From: DATBMY01 sp036554605
GTDB taxonomy: Bacteria > Acidobacteriota > Blastocatellia > UBA7656
Length of the DNA: 9,558 nucleotides
Direction: 5' to 3'
NCBI GenBank assembly: GCA_036554605.1
Contig: DATBMY010000449.1
Location: 1-9,558, forward strand
The notes under the pieces are model-generated. The model ran no database searches, was not told the DNA's origin, and was given only the letters and a program-made list of their open reading frames with translations. The position numbers and the translations under genes are program-made. Each line of letters opens with the position of its first letter. Positions within the stretch are counted from its first letter, which is position 1. Shown one piece after another: positions 6,701-9,558 of the stretch.

Positions 6701-6934
6701 GTTGGCGCGCTCGCACAGATAGCGGACCCGAAAACAGTTGATGCGTTGCTCGGCGCTCTCGTCGATCCAAATGAAGATGTACGCCGGGTCGCCGCTTCGG
6801 CGCTCGGAGAGATAGGAGACGCCAGGGCGGTGGCCAGATTGGAGGAGGCAGCCGACAGAGATTCCAGTCCCGATGTTCGCACCGCCGCCATGGAGGCTAT
6901 CGAGAGAATAAGGTTGAGGGCCAAAAAGCCTTGA
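3725..6934 (+). CDS. Exported giant HEAT-repeat protein
   Basis: This 1069-residue protein consists almost entirely of tandem HEAT/PBS-lyase-type repeats of about 31 residues. The recurring pattern is D..VR..AA.ALG.LGD..A...L..LL, for example residues EDEHVRRNAALALGALR and NEDVRRVAASALGEIGD. I estimate around 30 units, forming a long curved alpha-solenoid that binds partner proteins rather than catalysing a reaction. The N-terminus MKSFISRILTALLVLTALAS is a signal peptide with a likely cut after AAG (residue 26), so it should act in the periplasm or outside the cell. A linker rich in Gly/Ser (around residues 285-300) interrupts the repeats. The phycobilisome-lyase name attached to such repeats should not be read as function. 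ATG 3725 fits the signal peptide, although the ribosome site is poor (GAAAAG directly upstream). A lipoprotein gene follows after 45 bp. Partner and exact role are unknown. Confidence 0.92.
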   Translation: MKSFISRILTALLVLTALASSKQAAGQNAPARGKPSSDALARARELSSLTRSAGSEKLSKIRSALTDESWYVRGEAAKALGGLADSESAPLILPLLEDPSWYVRECAMGALSALGRKEAATAIEPLLTSPDPYIRARAAFTLGALKQEGAASSLLKLLEDEDEHVRRNAALALGALRESAATNALLALLKDADSGVRRNAVISLGLIGDRRAAEPVLAAAKENGGISWEYAAALYRLGNRDYYKPIIDALESEYGDHRVGAFEALVDLAEPRALSSLLAASKKSAGNGRAGGASDDSFSMRLMLARNIFRFKSEPAREAALDLVEDSSREVRAAAAESLKRMSKAGDASAEAREIESLIAALGKEKDPAVTDALIGVLALYDGAKVAEALLSSNPGKGISNENYNKALEAIQITPDRMIANLKSGAPQERSLAAHRLGQLGDRVAVAPLVAAVSSDEETAVRVNAARALGVLRDRGAVEALISASASNDVELRVASVEALGLIADHSASDALFASVRDERPEVREAATKALARIGVSADRLSADLSSSKWQVRVAAVSMLGRLGDGDALPAIIEALRDDDSRVRIEAARGLAKFGDARAVDGLVGLLDDANSEVRVEAALALGQLKDGRVLPALTRLLSDRDSRVSFAAAESLARLQDRRALGLLIEQLKSPDWRVRSRSTQVLARVVTERPLDQTIKPLASCLADKDPVVRYYASEALIAMADRSVPAVIEFLKSPRESERQRAARVLWRIGAPAVVPLIALVQDGNSASETRASAAHALGVIGDKRATKPLLSLLKDERYFVRQQAAWALGHMGEAAVTDVVEMARSSSPATREAAVEALGNIKSSGSIEALLSSLSDQNQNVRAAAVKALGETGDGRAVSHLVIILRDEASPHRSQAASALARLGKAAVPALVAVLEDSKPSVRQFAAEALGNTGEREAVDPLIQFVKKNSGAGRPEAIEALGKLGDPAALGAILDAMRGGTLAVRRKAVGALAQIADPKTVDALLGALVDPNEDVRRVAASALGEIGDARAVARLEEAADRDSSPDVRTAAMEAIERIRLRAKKP

Positions 6935-6979
6935 CGGTTTAAGACTCTTGAAGGTCACATATTCACCTAAGAATCGATT

Positions 6980-7519
6980 ATGGTAAAACTGATTTCAAAA
7001 TGGGCGCTCTCATTTGCGACGATGGCTTTGCTGGTCGGGTGCGATGGAGGGACTACGCCCGAGAACGTACCCGCAGTGACAGCCAACGCCAACAGGACGG
7101 AAGTGGCTCAATTGCAGAACACGGCAAATGAGAACCGCAATGCGGAGACTCTTCCTATCAAAGATCGAATCGCCGGCGCATACGTACTTGGCGAGATTCA
7201 TAATGGCGGGGTCATCACCATGGTCTCGCCCGAGCTAAGGACGATTCTTGCGCTGTCGAAGGATGGGAGCTACACGCGGATAGCTACAAAGGAAGGGACT
7301 ATGTATCGCCGCGATACTGGAGTCTATAGCGTTGAAGAACCAGACAGGCTAGTGCTGACGATACAGAACTCCACGGAAAAAGGAATACATAATCCCCCGA
7401 CTAAAAAGCCGCTTTCTTTTACGCTCTCGCAAGACGGCAATGAGTTGAGGCTAAAAAACGAAGACGGCAGCATAGGTGTATTCCGCAGGTCCCAGACTAT
7501 TCCGGGGGGCAAGAAATAG
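6980..7519 (+). CDS. Small lipoprotein of unknown function
   Basis: The 179-residue product begins with a lipoprotein signal peptide: MVKLISK, a hydrophobic core, then the lipobox LLVG-C with the lipidated Cys at residue 21. A flexible Asn/Thr/Ala-rich linker (about residues 22-58) follows, then a compact domain of about 110 residues with alternating beta-type stretches (GAYVLGEI, GVITMVSPELRTILALSKDGSYTRI, LSFTLSQDGNELRLKNEDG). The pattern of a response strand with KDGSY, followed by a D..LVLTI strand, is reminiscent of lipocalin-like or copper-resistance NlpE-like folds, but I cannot assign a family. It lies 45 bp after the HEAT gene on the same strand, so the two may be co-transcribed and work together at the envelope. 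No clear Shine-Dalgarno sequence precedes ATG 6980. Confidence 0.85.
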   Translation: MVKLISKWALSFATMALLVGCDGGTTPENVPAVTANANRTEVAQLQNTANENRNAETLPIKDRIAGAYVLGEIHNGGVITMVSPELRTILALSKDGSYTRIATKEGTMYRRDTGVYSVEEPDRLVLTIQNSTEKGIHNPPTKKPLSFTLSQDGNELRLKNEDGSIGVFRRSQTIPGGKK

Positions 7520-7574
7520 TCTCGCCAGCTTATTACATTTTAGTTACTCTTGGCGCGTCCGATTGATTTAGACT

Positions 7575-7602
7575 TTGCGACAAAGTTAGGTTGGGGTATT
7601 AT
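7575..7602 (+). promoter_or_regulatory. Sigma-70-type promoter for the S26-like peptidase
   Basis: TTGCGA (7575-7580) and TATTAT (7597-7602) are separated by 16 bases, matching four and five of six consensus positions. The expected start is about 7609, leaving a leader of about 85 bases. Confidence 0.5.
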
Positions 7603-7621
7603 TCCGAATAGCCGTCAGTTG

Positions 7622-7668
7622 CCTCAATAGTGAGGTGGGGAGTGGACATTGAGCTTAGGCTCGTAAGC
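7622..7668 (+). promoter_or_regulatory. Two small hairpins in the peptidase leader
   Basis: CCTCA/TGAGG with a 4-base loop (7622-7635) and GCTTA/TAAGC with a 6-base loop (7653-7668) fall between the predicted start and the GGGAG ribosome site at 7682-7686. They are short and could be incidental. No riboswitch class is recognised. Confidence 0.3.
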
Positions 7669-7694
7669 CGTTTCGTTTACCGGGAGATTTAGAA

Positions 7695-8156
7695 ATGCGC
7701 GCCTATGATAGTATAAAGGCGGAGCGAGGGCGCGAAGCCACTTTAGAGACGCCCGATTTCCTTGAGCAGGCCCGTCAGTTACTTTCCAGAAATATCCCGG
7801 TAGAGCTAAGAATGAGCGGCGGCAGCATGCGTCCTACAATCGAGGACGGCGATGTGATCACCATCGAGCCTATAAGCGACGCCCCTGTAAAACAGGGCGA
7901 CATCGTCCTGTACCACAGCCGGTTTGATACGGCTGTGATTCACCGTGTAATTAAAATAGAGCGAACACAGACGGAGCGATCCGTCTTGACGCGCGGCGAT
8001 GCTTCTTCGCAAAACGATGTTCCGGTCCCGATTCACCGCGTCCTCGGTCGCGTAAAGCTGATTGAGCGCGCCGGTGAGCAGATAAAGATGGTCCAGCCGA
8101 AAAAGAGCATGCCGAATCAGTTCTTCGGATGGCTCCAGCGATTGAAATTCTGGTAA
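7695..8156 (+). CDS. S24/S26-family serine peptidase, signal-peptidase-like, without membrane anchor
   Basis: The 153-residue protein carries the S26 signature GGSMRPTIEDGD with nucleophile Ser44. The strand QGDIVLYHS follows, then VIHRVIKIE with His83 where bacterial signal peptidase I has its general-base Lys, and finally TRGDASSQND with Asp102. The Ser/His arrangement with the GD motif is that of the archaeal/ER-type branch (SipW-like). Unlike true signal peptidases it has no membrane helix: the first 35 residues are charged and amphipathic, and only the C-terminus (FFGWLQRLKFW) could touch a membrane. It may therefore be a soluble processing peptidase or a regulator rather than the general leader peptidase. 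GGGAG eight bases upstream supports ATG 7695. The stop codon faces the uppP stop with two bases between. Confidence 0.8.
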   Translation: MRAYDSIKAERGREATLETPDFLEQARQLLSRNIPVELRMSGGSMRPTIEDGDVITIEPISDAPVKQGDIVLYHSRFDTAVIHRVIKIERTQTERSVLTRGDASSQNDVPVPIHRVLGRVKLIERAGEQIKMVQPKKSMPNQFFGWLQRLKFW

Positions 8157-8158
8157 GT

Positions 8159-9031
8159 CTAGGTCATCCCCGCCAGTATCAGCGCAATCAACACGATTCC
8201 GAGCGCAATCCTATAGCCGACGAACAGATATGTAGTATGGCTCTGGAGAAACCTGAGCAGGAAGGCAATCGAGGCGTAACCGGAGAGAGCCGCGGCGAGT
8301 GTCGCGACAATGATCTGGGTCCAGCCGATCTCGATCGCTTCTCCGGCTGAGTGTTGGACCGAGCGCACAGCTTCGGGCAGTTCCAGCAGGCCGCTTGCGG
8401 CGATTGCGGGAATAGAAAGCAGGAAAGAGAATCTTGCCGCGGTCTCGCGAGTCAACCCGGCGAACAGGCCGCCCGTGATGGTAGTGCCCGAGCGAGAAGA
8501 GCCGGGGATGAGCGCAAAGACCTGGGCCACGCCTACCATAATTGAGTCCGAAACCCGCAGGTGCCGCATACCTCGTTTCTGCTTGCCGGTCATCTCCGCG
8601 ATGATGAGAATGATTGCGAGGCCGATAAGGCTGCCGGCGATGACTCGCAGGTCTTTAGTGAGGGACCCTTCGATGACTTCTCTAAAGAGCAGCCCGACGA
8701 CAGCGATAGGCAGAGAGCCGATTATGATGAGCCACCCCAGTTTCGCATATTCTCTCTGCTCGGGGGACAAATTTTCTTTGCGCAGCCGCGCGAGATTGGA
8801 TGTCACAAAGCCATGGATTATCTTGATGATATCGGTCCAGAAATAGACGATCACGGCGATGAGGGTGCCAAGCTGTATGACTGCAATGAAAGCGGTCCAC
8901 TGTTTGGGATTGTTTGGGTCTATGAGATTGAACGTCCTGCCGGCAATGGTTAGATGAGCGGTGCTGCTTATGGGGATGAACTCCGTGAGCCCTTGTACAA
9001 GCCCCAGAAGCAGCGCTTCAAGAATTGACAT
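8159..9031 (-). CDS. uppP: Undecaprenyl-diphosphate phosphatase
   Basis: UppP (BacA) removes a phosphate from undecaprenyl diphosphate so the lipid carrier can be reused for peptidoglycan and other envelope glycans; excess enzyme gives bacitracin resistance. The 290-residue integral membrane protein shows the family's catalytic segments. The first is QGLTEFIPISSTAHL, with the Q-xxx-E pair Q13/E17 and H26. The second is IPGSSRSGTT, with R180. Several hydrophobic helices are evident (for example residues 46-64, 100-116, 131-146, and the C-terminal helices ending LVGYRIALGIVLIALILAG). Length is typical (about 265-290). ATG at 9029-9031 starts the conserved N-terminus directly, and GGGAGA lies about 12 bases upstream. 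Its end nearly abuts the convergent peptidase gene, so 3' ends of the two transcripts probably overlap. Confidence 0.97.
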   Translation of the reverse strand: MSILEALLLGLVQGLTEFIPISSTAHLTIAGRTFNLIDPNNPKQWTAFIAVIQLGTLIAVIVYFWTDIIKIIHGFVTSNLARLRKENLSPEQREYAKLGWLIIIGSLPIAVVGLLFREVIEGSLTKDLRVIAGSLIGLAIILIIAEMTGKQKRGMRHLRVSDSIMVGVAQVFALIPGSSRSGTTITGGLFAGLTRETAARFSFLLSIPAIAASGLLELPEAVRSVQHSAGEAIEIGWTQIIVATLAAALSGYASIAFLLRFLQSHTTYLFVGYRIALGIVLIALILAGMT

Positions 9032-9075
9032 TATCGAGTGAGTCTCCCATGCTTTCAGTTTTGAGCAGGCGAACG

Positions 9076-9104
9076 ATACTATAGAGCGTCAGGGCGAGTG
9101 TCAA
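9076..9104 (-). promoter_or_regulatory. uppP promoter
   Basis: On the minus strand a perfect TTGACA (9104-9099) is followed after 17 bases by TAGTAT (9081-9076). Alternatively TATAGT (9083-9078) follows after 15 bases. A start near 9070 gives a leader of about 38 bases. The region is shared with the divergent gene at 9121, whose leader would cover it. Confidence 0.55.
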
Positions 9105-9120
9105 CAGCGAGGTCAGATTA

Positions 9121-9318
9121 ATGAGCGATACGGAGAAGAGGGGGCTAAAAATATTTCTTGAGTTCTGGTTATTAATAGGGGTTTTGGCCGGATTCAATTT
9201 CTATATGTATTACGGCTCGGGCAAAGCGATGTTTCTCGCGGTGGCCCTATTATGTATCGCGGGCTTCATCGGCTGGGCTCTATTCTACTTGCTGTACGTT
9301 CGCAAGGCGGGGAAGTGA
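9121..9318 (+). CDS. Small two-helix inner-membrane protein
   Basis: The 65-residue product has a short charged N-terminus (MSDTEKRG), a hydrophobic helix at about residues 10-31, a short loop (YYGSGK), a second helix at about 36-59, and a basic tail (VRKAGK). It should insert in the inner membrane, with both ends probably cytoplasmic by the positive-inside rule. A GAGGT ribosome site seven bases before ATG 9121 supports it as a real gene. It diverges from uppP with 89 bp between starts. I recognise no family. A role beside UppP is only suggested by position. Confidence 0.7.
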   Translation: MSDTEKRGLKIFLEFWLLIGVLAGFNFYMYYGSGKAMFLAVALLCIAGFIGWALFYLLYVRKAGK

Positions 9319-9325
9319 TGTTAAG

Positions 9326-9355
9326 TTGACAGCCTCTGAAGCGATTTATTAAGAT
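9326..9355 (+). promoter_or_regulatory. tRNA-Phe promoter with overlapping palindrome
   Basis: A perfect TTGACA (9326-9331) is followed after 18 bases by TAAGAT (9350-9355), giving a start near 9362, about 30 bases before the tRNA. The perfect inverted repeat AAGATG-A-CATCTT (9351-9363) covers the -10 end and start site. Confidence 0.5.
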
Positions 9356-9392
9356 GACATCTTGATTTTGGAGCGTAAAAGCCAACCGTAGT

Positions 9393-9468
<76 letters not shown>

Positions 9469-9486
9469 TAGACTCAACACTTTCGG

Positions 9487-9514
9487 AGCAGCCTTCGGGC
9501 TGCTTTTCATTTTT
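9487..9514 (+). terminator. Intrinsic terminator of the tRNA-Phe gene
   Basis: AGCAGCC (9487-9493) pairs perfectly with GGCTGCT (9498-9504) around a TTCG tetraloop and is followed by TTT-CA-TTTTT. It lies 18 bases after the tRNA, so the tRNA appears to be a single-gene transcript. Nothing further was recognised in the remaining 44 bases. Confidence 0.88.
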
Positions 9515-9558
9515 GGGCGTCATATCTTCTTACAATTTGGATCTCAGCTTGTCGGACG

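Noticed and set aside
8310..8846. Plus-strand 178-codon ORF opposite uppP
   Set aside because: It is a shadow of the well-supported uppP gene and does not resemble a protein family.

Overview
The window looks like a chromosomal stretch of a moderately GC-rich bacterium. Acidobacteriota, perhaps the Blastocatellia/Pyrinomonas side, is my best guess. It rests on general gene style: a large exported HEAT-repeat protein, a small lipoprotein with an Asn/Ala-rich linker, and an archaeal-like trehalose synthase. No marker gene settles it. I see no mobile element, CRISPR array or phage gene.

Layout. Positions 1-927 (minus strand) hold recA, cut off by the window start so that its C-terminal tail is missing, with an extended -10 promoter just upstream. 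Positions 928-1668 contain no confident gene but are rich in signals. There is a strong minus-strand intrinsic terminator (1024-1057), a folded-looking minus-strand segment, two dyads, a near-perfect sigma-54 promoter (1458-1473) and a leader with three hairpins in a row. That leader precedes an unrecognised 125-residue protein (1669-2046), which ends at a 13-bp hairpin. A second sigma-54-type promoter (2226-2241) precedes treT, a GT4 trehalose synthase (2330-3601), also closed by a strong hairpin. Next come a 1069-residue exported HEAT-repeat protein (3725-6934) and a lipoprotein (6980-7519), 45 bp apart and possibly co-transcribed. A sigma-70-like promoter and hairpin-bearing leader lead to an anchorless S24/S26 serine peptidase related to signal peptidases (7695-8156). 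It converges, with two bases between stop codons, on uppP (8159-9031, minus). A 65-residue two-helix membrane protein (9121-9318) diverges from uppP, and a tRNA-Phe with its own promoter and terminator (9326-9514) closes the window.

How the genes relate. The sequence gives two functional hints. First, the 125-residue protein and treT sit in tandem, each behind its own sigma-54-like -24/-12 element with dyads upstream. This suggests that an enhancer-binding protein controls trehalose synthesis together with an unknown protein, as in a stress or nutrient response. Second, several genes act at the envelope: HEAT protein, lipoprotein, signal-peptidase-like protein, UppP and a small membrane protein. 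The most puzzling part is the recA upstream region, where a minus-strand transcript appears to terminate inside a short open reading frame.
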